A DNA stretch of 64,000 nt from G963665085 sp963665085. Its GTDB lineage: Bacteria; Bacteroidota; Bacteroidia; Bacteroidales; JAAAOM01. Below are positions 46,311 to 55,854 of this stretch, piece by piece. A program made the position numbers and the translations under genes. The notes beneath the pieces were generated by a model that was given only the letters and a program-made list of their open reading frames with translations, had not been told where the DNA came from and made no database searches. The number at the start of each line of letters is the position of its first letter. The stretch's first letter is position 1. The DNA lies in contig CAXXXS010000001.1 in NCBI GenBank assembly GCA_963665085.2, forward strand, positions 310,001 through 374,000, written 5' to 3'.

Positions 46311-46754
46311 ATGTCTGTAAATAAAGTAATTCTTGTAGGAAATGTAGGGAAAGACCCTGAAACAAAATATCTTGACAACAATTTAGTTGTAAGTAAATTC
46401 CCACTGGCAACCAGCGAAACATATAAAAATAAAAGTGGAGAATCTGTGACTAATACCGAATGGCACAATATAGTGCTTTGGAGAGGATTAGCAGAGATGG
46501 CCGATAAATATATCACAAAAGGAAAACAATTATATATAGAAGGCAAGTTAAAAACCCGTTCTTACGATGATGCCAATGGCAGCAAAAAATACATCACTGA
46601 GATCTATGGTGATGTGGTTCAGATGCTTGGCAGAAAGAACGAAACAAGTAATGGTGGCGGGGCGTCATCACACAATGCAAATGATGCTCCTGCTGAGAAA
46701 AATAGCCCTTTTGACAATGATGATTTTAACGGGGCTGATGATTTACCATTTTAA
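46311..46754 (+). CDS. ssb: Single-stranded DNA-binding protein
   Basis: 147 residues. N-terminal OB fold (about 1-105) starting MSVNKVILVGNVGKDPE, a Gly/Ser/Asn-rich linker and the acidic tip DDLPF that recruits partner proteins. Essential in replication and repair. The order mutY-ssb-gldE-gldD is a recurrent Bacteroidota arrangement. Confidence 0.96.
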   Translation: MSVNKVILVGNVGKDPETKYLDNNLVVSKFPLATSETYKNKSGESVTNTEWHNIVLWRGLAEMADKYITKGKQLYIEGKLKTRSYDDANGSKKYITEIYGDVVQMLGRKNETSNGGGASSHNANDAPAEKNSPFDNDDFNGADDLPF

Positions 46755-46782
46755 TTTTTAGTATAAATTAATATTATCCAGG

Positions 46783-48099
46783 TTGGAACCGGAGCCGTAT
46801 CTTTCTAAAATATTTTTTTCAAAAATAATTTTTAATCCCATTAATCTTGGTGTAGGGATAGCTTTTGCAATAATGATTTTGCTTCTAGTCCTTTCCGCCT
46901 TAATCTCTGGTTCTGAAGTTGCTTTTTTTTCTCTTTCCCCTAGTGAGAAAGAAAAAATCAAAAGCCGGGATACTATCTCTTCAGAAACCGTCTTAAAATT
47001 ATTATCAATCCCTGAACGACTTTTAGCTGCAATATTAATCTCGAATAACCTGATAAATGTTGCAATAGTTATTATATCAACATATATCACAACCAGTCTT
47101 TTTGATTTTACTGCTGCACCAATAGCTGGATTTGTGTTCCAGATAATTGTTGTTACGTTTTTACTTCTTGTCTTTGGAGAAATATTACCAAAACTATACT
47201 CCAAACACAATGCAGTCCGGTTTTCTTTGTTTATGTCGAGAGCGTTACTTATCCTCGAGAAAATATTCTGGGGACTGGGTTTGAGTTGGCTATTGACCCG
47301 TTCTTCAAAAGTGGTAAATAAACTTGCAAAGAACAAACAAAACATTTCTCTTGATGAACTGGGAGAAGCTCTTGAATTAACCGAAAAAGATATTGCTGAT
47401 GATAAAAATATTCTGGAAGGAATAGTCAAATTTGGAAATATCGAGGTAAGGGACATCATGAAATCACGTGTTGATGTAATTGGTGTTGATATCAAAATCC
47501 CTTATGATGAGCTAAATGAAACTATTATTGAATCAGGATATTCCCGCATTCCGGTTTTTAGTGAGACCTTTGATAATATCAAAGGAATATTGTATGTAAA
47601 AGATTTACTGCCGCATCTTCAAAAAAACAATAATTTCAACTGGCAAACATTGATAAGGCCAGCATACTATGTTCCCGAAACAAAAAAAATAAGCGGCTTA
47701 TTAAAAGAGTTCCAGTCGAAAAAAATGCACCTTGCAATTGTTATTGATGAATATGGTGGTTCTTCGGGAATAATAACTTTAGAAGACGTGCTGGAAGAAA
47801 TTGTTGGTGACATTACGGATGAATCAGATTTCGAAAAAGAGGATTATACGAAGCTTGACGACCAAAATTACATTTTTGAAGGAAAAGTACTTCTCAACGA
47901 TTTCTGTAAAATTTTATCACTGGACGAAGAAATATTTGACGAAATAAGAGGCGATGCCGAGACTCTTGCCGGAATGATTCTAGAAGTAAATGGAGAAATT
48001 CCTGAAAACAATCAAGATCTAAAATTTAAAAACTTTATATTTACAGTTAAATCAGCTGACGATCGTAGAATTAAGGAAATTCATGTACATATTGATTAA
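46783..48099 (+). CDS. gldE: Gliding-motility-associated protein GldE (CNNM/CorC-like)
   Basis: 438 residues. A DUF21/CNNM membrane domain of about three to four segments (20-190), a CBS pair (about 205-330) and a CorC_HlyC domain (about 345-430). The start is a TTG at 46783; the first internal ATG would cut into the first membrane helix. Followed 3 bp later by gldD, with which it is known to act in Flavobacterium gliding and Type IX secretion. Whether this organism glides is not shown. Confidence 0.9.
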   Translation: MEPEPYLSKIFFSKIIFNPINLGVGIAFAIMILLLVLSALISGSEVAFFSLSPSEKEKIKSRDTISSETVLKLLSIPERLLAAILISNNLINVAIVIISTYITTSLFDFTAAPIAGFVFQIIVVTFLLLVFGEILPKLYSKHNAVRFSLFMSRALLILEKIFWGLGLSWLLTRSSKVVNKLAKNKQNISLDELGEALELTEKDIADDKNILEGIVKFGNIEVRDIMKSRVDVIGVDIKIPYDELNETIIESGYSRIPVFSETFDNIKGILYVKDLLPHLQKNNNFNWQTLIRPAYYVPETKKISGLLKEFQSKKMHLAIVIDEYGGSSGIITLEDVLEEIVGDITDESDFEKEDYTKLDDQNYIFEGKVLLNDFCKILSLDEEIFDEIRGDAETLAGMILEVNGEIPENNQDLKFKNFIFTVKSADDRRIKEIHVHID

Positions 48100-48102
48100 A
48101 AC

Positions 48103-48675
48103 ATGAAGTTGAAAAGACTAAAAATATTACTTATTACCCTTTTTGTCCCGGTAAGTTTTTTTTATTGTACAAATAAATACACCCCAAAACCTTTGGGATA
48201 TTACAGAATAGACTTTCCCGAAAAAGAATATGTTGAATACACAAGTGACTGCCCGTTTGAATTTCAATATCCAAAATACGGAAAGATTGAATACACACAG
48301 CAGGAACCTTGTTGGTTTAATATTGCTTTCCCTAAATATAAAGGCAAAATCCACTTAAGCTACAAGCAGGTAGAGAACAACCTTAATCTACTTACAGAAG
48401 ACACCCGAAAATTAACATATAAACATACGATAAAGGCAGAAGCAATACAGGAAAAAAACTTTTCGAATGCTAACAATAATGTTTATGGCATACTTTATGA
48501 AGTTAAAGGAAATGCAGCATCATCTGTGCAGTTCTATTTAACAGACAGTACCAATCATTTTTTAAGAGGCTCTCTTTATTTTGATGCTCAACCAAATAAA
48601 GACTCGCTAGCACCTGTTATTGACTTTTTTAAAGAGGATATTGTGCACATTATGGAGACAATTTCCTGGAAATAA
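48103..48675 (+). CDS. gldD: Gliding motility lipoprotein GldD
   Basis: 190 residues. Lipoprotein signal ending in SFFYC, then the GldD signature YTPKPLGYYRIDFPEKEY. Required for gliding in Flavobacterium and linked to Type IX secretion. It overlaps functionally with gldE, whose stop is 3 bp upstream, and the phosphopantetheinyl transferase gene follows after 10 bp, so the three are one operon. Confidence 0.92.
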   Translation: MKLKRLKILLITLFVPVSFFYCTNKYTPKPLGYYRIDFPEKEYVEYTSDCPFEFQYPKYGKIEYTQQEPCWFNIAFPKYKGKIHLSYKQVENNLNLLTEDTRKLTYKHTIKAEAIQEKNFSNANNNVYGILYEVKGNAASSVQFYLTDSTNHFLRGSLYFDAQPNKDSLAPVIDFFKEDIVHIMETISWK

Positions 48676-48685
48676 TCTTTAGACT

Positions 48686-49372
48686 ATGGCAATTATAACA
48701 AAAAAATACGTTGAGGACGATTGTCTGCTTGGCATTTGGGAAATTACCGAGACTTATGATGAATTATTAAGCCAGGTTATCCTTTCTGAAGAGGAAAAAG
48801 AAGAACTCGAAGGATTTAAATCAAATGCCCGCAAACTAGAATATCTAAGTGTTAGGGCCCTTTTATTGGATCTGGCACAAACAAAAGAAAAAATTATCTA
48901 TAACTCAAAAAGAAAACCTTTTTTACAAAGCGGTTCTCATTTTATAAGCATTTCACATTCCTTTCACTATACATCAATTCTATTAAGCAAAAACAAACGG
49001 GTTGGCCTTGATTTGGAATACATGTCGCACCGGATAAGCTCCATTGCACATAAATTCATCAACAACCAGGAATTTATTACGGATGATCCTGATTACAAAC
49101 GCTACCATTTATATATACACTGGTGTGCAAAAGAAGCTCTTTATAAAATTTGTGACAAACAGGATATCAATTTCAAGTATAACCTGACAATTACCCCCTT
49201 TGAATTTGCAGAGAAAGGAGAGATAGAAGGTATTGTTACAAACAAATATGGCACAGAGAAATTTAAAATCAACTATTTTAAAAGAGACAAATATACCGTT
49301 GCCTGGTGCGCCAAAGAAAAATCATTTATAGACAAATTGTTTAACTTTGCGCCTAGAGAGATTTTTTTGTAA
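48686..49372 (+). CDS. 4'-phosphopantetheinyl transferase superfamily protein
   Basis: 228 residues. Motifs VGLDLEYM (metal-binding Asp and Glu) and WCAKEALYK (Glu and catalytic Lys) are those of Sfp/AcpT-type enzymes. Transfers the phosphopantetheine arm from CoA to a carrier protein. Co-transcribed with gldE-gldD; this order is common in Bacteroidota. Confidence 0.9.
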   Translation: MAIITKKYVEDDCLLGIWEITETYDELLSQVILSEEEKEELEGFKSNARKLEYLSVRALLLDLAQTKEKIIYNSKRKPFLQSGSHFISISHSFHYTSILLSKNKRVGLDLEYMSHRISSIAHKFINNQEFITDDPDYKRYHLYIHWCAKEALYKICDKQDINFKYNLTITPFEFAEKGEIEGIVTNKYGTEKFKINYFKRDKYTVAWCAKEKSFIDKLFNFAPREIFL

Positions 49373-49389
49373 GCTCTATAAAATAGATT

Positions 49390-49425
49390 AATGACCCCCT
49401 AAATCCCCCTTAAAGGAGGACTTTT
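49390..49425. repeat. CCCCCTAAATCCCCC-type palindrome, third copy
   Basis: Reads ATGACCCCCTAAATCCCCCT then TAAAGGAGGACTT; the CCTTTAAAGG core is palindromic. Matches the two copies in the RAYT remnant at 8161-8281. It lies between the PPTase and pcrB genes, 27 bp upstream of the pcrB start. Confidence 0.6.
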
Positions 49426-49451
49426 ATAAGAGGTCTCAATAGTTAAATTTG

Positions 49452-50174
49452 ATGTTGTACGATTATATCCTTCATAAATTAGAAAAGAAAAAACTACTAA
49501 CTCTTTTAATTGATCCCGAAAATTATTCGGAGCAACAACTCATTCAAACAATAAAAACAGCAGAGGTTGCCGAGTTTGATTTTTTTCTAATTGGAGGCAG
49601 CCTGGTTTCTGTTGAAATTGAAAATGTTATTTTAAATATCAAAAAGCACACTGCAAAACCAGTTGTTATTTTTCCTGGAAGTTTATTACAAATCTCTCCT
49701 TCAGCAGACGGCCTCCTTCTATTATCTTTGATTTCAGGCAGAAATCCCGAATATTTAATAGGCAACCATGTTATTGCAGCCCCTTATTTAAAAAAAATGC
49801 GAATGGATGTTATTCCTACAGGATATATCTTAATTGAGAACGGCCATACTACTTCGGTGGAATATATTAGTAACACAAAACCTATCCCGGCAAAAAAACA
49901 CGAGATTGTTACAGCAACAGCAATTGCCGGAGAAATGCTCGGCCAAAAATTAATTTATCTCGAATCAGGAAGCGGAGCATCTTACCCGGCATCGTACGAA
50001 TTAATAAACAAAGTAAAATCCAATATCAGCATTCCATTGATTGTTGGTGGTGGCATAAAAAGCAAAACAGAAGTTGAAAATACTTTTAAAGCAGGTGCAG
50101 ACATTGTTGTTGTTGGCAACGCCATTGAAAAAAATGTAGAGCTTCTAATGGATTTTGGATCGGTAGCGAGGTAA
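49452..50174 (+). CDS. pcrB: Geranylgeranylglyceryl/heptaprenylglyceryl phosphate synthase (PcrB/GGGPS)
   Basis: 240 residues from the ATG at 49452 (a TTG one codon earlier is also possible). TIM-barrel with TLLIDPEN near the N-terminus, IGGSLV, YLESGSGASYP and IVGGGIKS, typical of the family. Joins a polyprenyl diphosphate to sn-glycerol-1-phosphate. The last ~118 bp (50055-50172) is repeated at 55855-55972 at about 96% identity, so the 3' end of this gene may have been replaced by recombination. Confidence 0.92.
   Translation: MLYDYILHKLEKKKLLTLLIDPENYSEQQLIQTIKTAEVAEFDFFLIGGSLVSVEIENVILNIKKHTAKPVVIFPGSLLQISPSADGLLLLSLISGRNPEYLIGNHVIAAPYLKKMRMDVIPTGYILIENGHTTSVEYISNTKPIPAKKHEIVTATAIAGEMLGQKLIYLESGSGASYPASYELINKVKSNISIPLIVGGGIKSKTEVENTFKAGADIVVVGNAIEKNVELLMDFGSVAR
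50055..50172 (+). repeat. Left copy of the pcrB 3'-end direct repeat
   Basis: Matches 55855-55972 base for base apart from four substitutions: C/T at 50068, A/T at 50099, C/T at 50145 and A/G at 50165. The two copies are exactly 5800 bp apart. Three of the four changes are silent. The repeats bracket the receptor block 50190-55182. Confidence 0.9.
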
Positions 50175-50189
50175 AAGCATATAAAAAAT

Positions 50190-50798
50190 CTACTTATAAG
50201 GTAATACCATATTAACTCCAACTTGCAAAAAGTTGCCATGAAGCTTAATTGTATATTCTTTCATGCCAGTAGGTGATCCAGCAGAAAAACTATACTTATA
50301 AAAATAACCAGTTGCTAATCCAAATGAGATATATGGTTGTATGAATTTGTAATTCCATAAAAATTTCACATTAATAGAATTTAGTCTCTTATTTATATCT
50401 GAATGCCTGGTCTCTCCTACTAAAAAAGAGGTTTGCCATCCCACATTTGTAGTAAAAGTTTGTATTATATTTTTTGGTTCCGAACCATGCCAACGCCAGG
50501 AAAACTGGGGTTCAATAGACAGATAATGCAGGTTGTCACTGTCAAAAGCTTCAAATTCAAATTCATTTTTAAAATATCCTATAGAAATATCTCCACCAAT
50601 TCTATTCCAGTGTTTTTTAACTCCTGCCTGGAACTGCCATTGATTGGATAATTTATTTTCTTTAATTCTAAAATTATTATTTTCTGTTACTAACTGGTAT
50701 TTATAACCAGCCCCGGCATAATAACGCAATTGCGCAAATGCCGATTTATTAACAAAAACACAAACTAATAATGTTATAACAAATAATCTAATTTTCAT
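50190..50798 (-). CDS. Outer-membrane beta-barrel-type protein
   Basis: 202 residues. Signal peptide ending FAQ, then alternating aromatic/polar strands and an end (VGVNMVLPYK) typical of small barrels. Not assigned to a family. Same strand as the DUF4249 and receptor genes, 86 bp downstream of them, so probably last in their operon. It ends only 15 bp from the pcrB stop. Confidence 0.6.
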   Translation of the reverse strand: MKIRLFVITLLVCVFVNKSAFAQLRYYAGAGYKYQLVTENNNFRIKENKLSNQWQFQAGVKKHWNRIGGDISIGYFKNEFEFEAFDSDNLHYLSIEPQFSWRWHGSEPKNIIQTFTTNVGWQTSFLVGETRHSDINKRLNSINVKFLWNYKFIQPYISFGLATGYFYKYSFSAGSPTGMKEYTIKLHGNFLQVGVNMVLPYK

Positions 50799-50884
50799 TT
50801 TTTCTTTTTTAATAAGGTTGCTATTCGTTGTTCATATAATCCCCATACCAACTATTCCATATAATAATTATTTAAAACTTTTCG

Positions 50885-51712
50885 CTATTCGAGAATCTCA
50901 TGGTATTTAATTTTTAAAGTATCTGCCTGGAAACACCCGAAAAATCCCCGCCCATTATTAATATTATTATAAACCAGGGTAGGTTCATAATACATATCAT
51001 CACGCGTATAGCTATATTCTTCAAGGCTTAAAGCATATTGATAGTAAGCTTCAGACAAACTGTTTAATATAATCTTGATTTCTGCTCCAGGATCATTGAA
51101 ATTTGTTCTTGAAAACACTATAGACATTTCAGATTGATATTCTATCTCGTCTAGAATTGAAGCTCCCATCTTATAATTATCATCGTAAGTAGAATATTTT
51201 GTGGAATCATCAACACGATAACTGTAAAACATATCAGGTACTGTTCTAAAATAGAATTTGCCATAAATTTCTCCTCCTTGAGCAACTAAATTCACTGAAT
51301 CAATTTCTGTTTTACCGGGCATTTCATCAGCATCCGAATAGATGTTTGATCCATTGCTCCACACACTCACCCAATAAGAATTTCCTATACTTACATCAAT
51401 ATTCTTTTGTACCCACAAATCTGAAGTATCTTTAAAAAGCTGAACTTCTACATCGTTGTCCCCATACAAAAAAACAGAATCTATGGTAGCTTGTATTGTA
51501 TCACTCCGCTTATAAGGATGTTGTACAGCAGCTATGTAGACTTCTGCTGTTCCTTCCCCGGAAACTAACCCAATAACGCAAATTGTGCCTTCATCAGTAA
51601 AGTCTACCGGAAAATCAATTTCTTTTTCTAACTCACACGATATCAGCAATAAAATAAAAATTGCTGTTTTTAGAAATTGTTTTATTAAGAACAAAATGTT
51701 ATTAAAATTCAT
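50885..51712 (-). CDS. DUF4249 domain lipoprotein
   Basis: 275 residues. Lipoprotein signal ending LLISC, then ELEKEIDFP and a beta-rich DUF4249 body. It follows the receptor gene by 15 bp, the same pairing as at 37141-40583. Presumed receptor accessory protein. Confidence 0.85.
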   Translation of the reverse strand: MNFNNILFLIKQFLKTAIFILLLISCELEKEIDFPVDFTDEGTICVIGLVSGEGTAEVYIAAVQHPYKRSDTIQATIDSVFLYGDNDVEVQLFKDTSDLWVQKNIDVSIGNSYWVSVWSNGSNIYSDADEMPGKTEIDSVNLVAQGGEIYGKFYFRTVPDMFYSYRVDDSTKYSTYDDNYKMGASILDEIEYQSEMSIVFSRTNFNDPGAEIKIILNSLSEAYYQYALSLEEYSYTRDDMYYEPTLVYNNINNGRGFFGCFQADTLKIKYHEILE

Positions 51713-51727
51713 AATAAAAAGTGTGTT

Positions 51728-54157
51728 TTACTTAAAAATATATTTCAATGAGATCCCTGGTACTATAGGGAAAAAAGTTTGTGAAATTACTTCCAAATCA
51801 CCATATTCACTGGTCTTGCCAATTTTTATATAGTAGGTGTTTCGGTGGAAATAAGCATTATAAAGACTTAGCATAAGCAAAAGGCTTTTCTTTGAATCTT
51901 CGCGTATTGTATAGCTTGCACTCAAATCTAATCTATGGTATGCAGGCAATTTCGTTTGATTAATCCCTTCGTATGTATAATAACCGCCTGTAAAAGGGTT
52001 GGATGATATATAACCCGAAGGAAAATTAAACCTGTTTCCTGTTTGATACACCCAATTTGCTACCAGTGTCCATTTTTTGTTTAACACAAAGTTTGAATTG
52101 ATGGTTATATGGTGCCTCCTGTCAAATAAATCGGGAAACCAATCCCCATTGTTTAGTGATTCAAACCTATTCCAGCACCATGTTAAATCGTAACGGGTGT
52201 TTATTTCCCATTTTTCTTTTTTTATTCTACCTGAAAATTCCAAGCCATAGGCTTTGCTTTTACCACCGGTAATTGTTTTTTCTTTCCAGTTATTAAAAGG
52301 ATAATCATCTATAGCATTCGCGTTAAATTGGGCAATATTACTTGTCTTTTTATAATAACCTTCTACAGAACATGTAAAAACACCTAATTGCATTTCATGT
52401 ATCCCCAATGAAAAATTATTCGATGATACTGGAACACCCGAATCAAGGGCAGGTGCCCAAACCATTGTTGCAGTTAATTCCCCCCTGTTATATAGCCCAT
52501 AATCCGGTTGCGTTACGTAATTATATGCAGCCCTTATTATTCCTGGCTTCCCTAAATCGTATCCAACTGAGAGGCGGGGCTCATAATTTTTTGAATATTT
52601 ATTGTCATATGCATAATAACTGGCTCTTATCCCAAAATTAGCCAAGATTCTTTCCGATGGCCTCATTTCAACTCCTGCATAGCCAGCATATTGGCTTAAT
52701 TCCAATTTATCGGGTAAAAGATCGATTGTTTCTTCGTTGTCACTAAACAAAGAATCATAACTAACAACATGGTATTCTCCAATGCTGTAGTAATTTTGTT
52801 TTGCTTCTATCCCAATTTGGATGTTCACATTTTTTAAAAGTGGATATTTAAAATTAACCGATACACCATTTATTTTTAGGCTGTTTTTTTCAGACGACTT
52901 CATTGCTCCATCAAAATAATATACATATCCATAGCCCCCTGCTGTATCCCCAACATAACTATTATCATAATAATTTTCTGATATATCCCATGTATTAGTT
53001 ATCCCGCTCTGAAAAGTTTTTATTTCTAATAATCCTTTACTTCCAAAAGATTTTAAGTAGGAAGCCGATAACATATAAGGTTCCATTCTCCATGTACCTT
53101 CTTCCAACGACCATAAATCCATATAGCCGCTTTTATAAGCATCGCCCCCTACAAAACAACTAAGGCGTAACTGGCTTGTTTCATTAAAACGGTATACAAG
53201 TTTACCCAAAGCATCGTAATAATGATATTTCGTTATTTCCATATCAGGAGAAGAATATTCTTCTGTTGCTTCATAAAGAACAGACGGATCTTCTTTTAAA
53301 TATTTTTCTTTTGTTTTTTCAAACTCCCTTGTCTTGCCTAGAGTTAACAAATCGAAATAAGAGGTACGGACGTTCACAAGATAGGTGAGTTTTTTTCCTA
53401 TCGTTCCCTGGACAAGGGCTTTGCTAGAAAGAAGTCCCAGCTCTACAGCGCCATTTAGGCGATCTCCCTCTCCTTCTTTCATTCGTAAATCGACCACGGA
53501 TGATATCCGCCCGCCATATTCCGGTGGAAAATAAGAAGTATATACGGTTGCCTGGTTTATGGCGTTAGTAGGAAAAACAGACAGAAAATTAAACATATGG
53601 CCGGTGTTAAAAACCGGGGCGCCATCAATAAGAAATAAGTTTTGATCAGAAGAGCCACCCCTTACCAACATATCAGAAGAGCCTTCTTTTCCCTGAGAAA
53701 TACCGGGAAACAGAGTCAGTTGTTTTAATAAATCTGCTTCTCCACCCATCCCGATTACAGGACTGCTTATTTTGGGTTTTAAAACAATAGCGTTATTTAC
53801 AACCCGGTCTATTGTATGGACACCTTTTACAACCGCTTCTTCTAACACAGAACCACCGGTTAAATAAACCAGTGTCATCCCATTTTGATTAACTTCCTGA
53901 TTTTTTGTTTTATAACCTACATACGAAACCTGGAGTGTGTCACCCATTACCTTTGAAGAAAAAGCATAATAGCCATACGCATCTGTTATTGCAAAAGCTC
54001 CATTCTCTTTAACAACCAGGGTAGCTCCAATTAAAGGTTCAGAAGTTATACTATCGTAAACAAAACCGGAGATGGATTGGGAGAAAAGTTGGTTCTGAAT
54101 TATAAATAAAACTATAAAAACACCTAATATGTTTGTTCTCTGTCTGCTTTTGTGCAT
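51728..54157 (-). CDS. TonB-dependent receptor without STN domain
   Basis: 809 residues. Signal peptide ending LFSQ, a CarboxypepD_reg-like domain (about 28-110), a plug (about 125-240; MLVRGGSSDQNLFLIDGAPVF) and a barrel. Unlike the two other receptors in the window it has no STN domain and no FecR/sigma neighbours, so it is not expected to signal. Part of the 5.8-kb block between the pcrB repeats. Confidence 0.9.
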   Translation of the reverse strand: MHKSRQRTNILGVFIVLFIIQNQLFSQSISGFVYDSITSEPLIGATLVVKENGAFAITDAYGYYAFSSKVMGDTLQVSYVGYKTKNQEVNQNGMTLVYLTGGSVLEEAVVKGVHTIDRVVNNAIVLKPKISSPVIGMGGEADLLKQLTLFPGISQGKEGSSDMLVRGGSSDQNLFLIDGAPVFNTGHMFNFLSVFPTNAINQATVYTSYFPPEYGGRISSVVDLRMKEGEGDRLNGAVELGLLSSKALVQGTIGKKLTYLVNVRTSYFDLLTLGKTREFEKTKEKYLKEDPSVLYEATEEYSSPDMEITKYHYYDALGKLVYRFNETSQLRLSCFVGGDAYKSGYMDLWSLEEGTWRMEPYMLSASYLKSFGSKGLLEIKTFQSGITNTWDISENYYDNSYVGDTAGGYGYVYYFDGAMKSSEKNSLKINGVSVNFKYPLLKNVNIQIGIEAKQNYYSIGEYHVVSYDSLFSDNEETIDLLPDKLELSQYAGYAGVEMRPSERILANFGIRASYYAYDNKYSKNYEPRLSVGYDLGKPGIIRAAYNYVTQPDYGLYNRGELTATMVWAPALDSGVPVSSNNFSLGIHEMQLGVFTCSVEGYYKKTSNIAQFNANAIDDYPFNNWKEKTITGGKSKAYGLEFSGRIKKEKWEINTRYDLTWCWNRFESLNNGDWFPDLFDRRHHITINSNFVLNKKWTLVANWVYQTGNRFNFPSGYISSNPFTGGYYTYEGINQTKLPAYHRLDLSASYTIREDSKKSLLLMLSLYNAYFHRNTYYIKIGKTSEYGDLEVISQTFFPIVPGISLKYIFK

Positions 54158-54195
54158 TTTCTTTAAATTATTAAATATTGATTATAACATCTCAT

Positions 54196-55182
54196 TTAAT
54201 AACAATATATTGAAATTGGATAATTCCGAAGTTCATAGAATTTATATGATGCACTACACTCTATAAATTCCCCCCAATAATTTTCTTTATTTTCAGCATT
54301 GTCATATGCTGTATACAATGTTTCTGTATATTGAGTATGATGCCAATTATCTTGAGTTCTAGTGTAAATCACTTTATAAACGTCTCCCGCTGTACTCTTA
54401 ACCCTAACAGAAGCCATGTCAAGTACGTGACCATCAGCAGTATATACTTTCCAGCCTCCTAATGTTTTCTTTGTATATGACCTTCCAATTGCATGCAAAT
54501 TCACATCATATCTATATGTATCATCATCTATTTCTGTGACATCTCTTAATATCTCTACTACCAATTTAGCTTTGTAGCTTCCATGGCTTCCTGATACTTC
54601 GTATTCATCCCCTGAACACGAGGTAGTTGTAGATCTTAATGTTGCAATCTGAAGTCTAGTTTTAAAAACATCAACTTTATCACTTTCTACACCGTTAATT
54701 TCATAATTTAAAAGTTCATCAAAATCTTCAACCTTACAATGAAGACTCTCATCCTTAGTATATTTATTTACATAACCATTAATTATTACAATCCCATATT
54801 TATTTAACAAAGGAGCCATATATTCATTGGCAATCTTTAGGGATAAAATACTGTCTTCTTCTTCAAAAATATCATACTGCGAAAGTATATTCTCATATTC
54901 TTCGTTAGTAGTGGCATTATCTAATTTCTCTAAAGCTTCATATTCCAACGACAATAATGATTCAAAATTTAGTCCCCGAGAGTATTCGAGTTGCTCAGTC
55001 ACTGGTAATTCTAAAAGAGAATCCAGTAAAGCATGAAATTCATCTCCTGTATCAAAAACCAATGCATCTGAATATTGCTCTGTTAGCTCTTGTTCATCGC
55101 AGCTTATCTCGGCTTCCTCTTTTGAACATCGAATTGTTAAAATTCCTAAAAAACATATTCCTAAAAAGATTTTAATTTTCAT
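54196..55182 (-). CDS. Predicted lipoprotein of unknown function
   Basis: 328 residues. Lipoprotein signal ending LTIRC. The N-terminal half is acidic and helical; the C-terminal half is beta-rich with several Tyr, Trp and Cys residues. No family recognised. First in the operon with the receptor (38 bp before it), so it may assist uptake or be secreted to the surface. Part of the block between the pcrB repeats. Confidence 0.6.
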   Translation of the reverse strand: MKIKIFLGICFLGILTIRCSKEEAEISCDEQELTEQYSDALVFDTGDEFHALLDSLLELPVTEQLEYSRGLNFESLLSLEYEALEKLDNATTNEEYENILSQYDIFEEEDSILSLKIANEYMAPLLNKYGIVIINGYVNKYTKDESLHCKVEDFDELLNYEINGVESDKVDVFKTRLQIATLRSTTTSCSGDEYEVSGSHGSYKAKLVVEILRDVTEIDDDTYRYDVNLHAIGRSYTKKTLGGWKVYTADGHVLDMASVRVKSTAGDVYKVIYTRTQDNWHHTQYTETLYTAYDNAENKENYWGEFIECSASYKFYELRNYPISIYCY

Positions 55183-55214
55183 TTTAATTAATTTTGAAAT
55201 GTTTTTACCTAATA

Positions 55215-55263
55215 CCTCATCCCTACCATTCTCGCAAAATGGTTTATTGGGATGGGGTTTTTT
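55215..55263 (+). terminator. Terminator-like hairpin upstream of the lipoprotein gene
   Basis: CCTCATCCC (55215-55223) with GGGATGGGG (55249-55257), and an inner ACCATT/AATGGT pair, followed on the plus strand by six T. No plus-strand gene precedes it within the block, so it may instead act in the 5' leader of the minus-strand operon. The region 55264-55777 is AT-rich with no gene, including a long T-run at 55449-55466 and two copies of TTGCCCCAATTA (55488-55499, 55759-55770). Confidence 0.45.
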
Positions 55264-55777
55264 CTTGTTGTGGGCGTCTAGAGAGCCAACAAAAAAAACA
55301 CAAAAAACCTCCCTGCTGCAAACATGCCTGGCACATTCAACAGTAATTAATTCTTAAAATTTCTTTATCTGATTTTATATATTCGTTTAATTATTTTAGT
55401 TTAAAAAATCAGTTTGGCTTTTTCTTATAGTTTGAGACTAAAATAATGTTTTTATTTTTTTTTTTTCAAAATTTTGTTGATGAATTTTTGCCCCAATTAA
55501 ACACCAATAGGTATAAAATAGCATTAAGACGCTTATTGTTATACTTTTATAAAAAACACTAATTAATAAAAAAGTTTCATTTTTTATTTCATATGTCAGC
55601 ATAGATTTTTAATAATAAAAAAAACGAAGATATTTCCTGTTATTAAATCCTCTACTATCTATGGTTAAATCATCTCTTTTTTCTTATTTGTAAACATTCA
55701 CGCACCACTCTTAGCTAAATAATTAAACGTGAAAATCTTTTATTTGTAGTTTTTCATGTTGCCCCAATTAGAATATT

Positions 55778-55839
55778 TTGCCTAACGGCAATAGTAGTTG
55801 AAAACTACTTGTTAAGATACGACGAAGATGCAATCTTCG
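55778..55839. repeat. Three adjacent perfect hairpins before the pcrB fragment
   Basis: TTGCC/GGCAA (55778-55791, loop TAAC), AGTAGTT/AACTACT (55793-55809, loop GAA) and CGAAGAT/ATCTTCG (55823-55839, loop GCA). They resemble in style, not sequence, the hairpins at 22-189 and stand 16 bp left of the pcrB fragment, close to the block's right edge. Confidence 0.5.
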
Positions 55840-55854
55840 CCGAGCGAAGGTGAA

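Noticed and set aside
46758..47495. 245-codon minus-strand frame
   Set aside because: Lies wholly within gldE, which is well conserved; this is an antisense shadow.
55778..55850. Possible integron attC site
   Set aside because: GCCTAAC fits one core box but no complementary GTTRRRY partner is found at the expected distance, and no integrase lies in the window.
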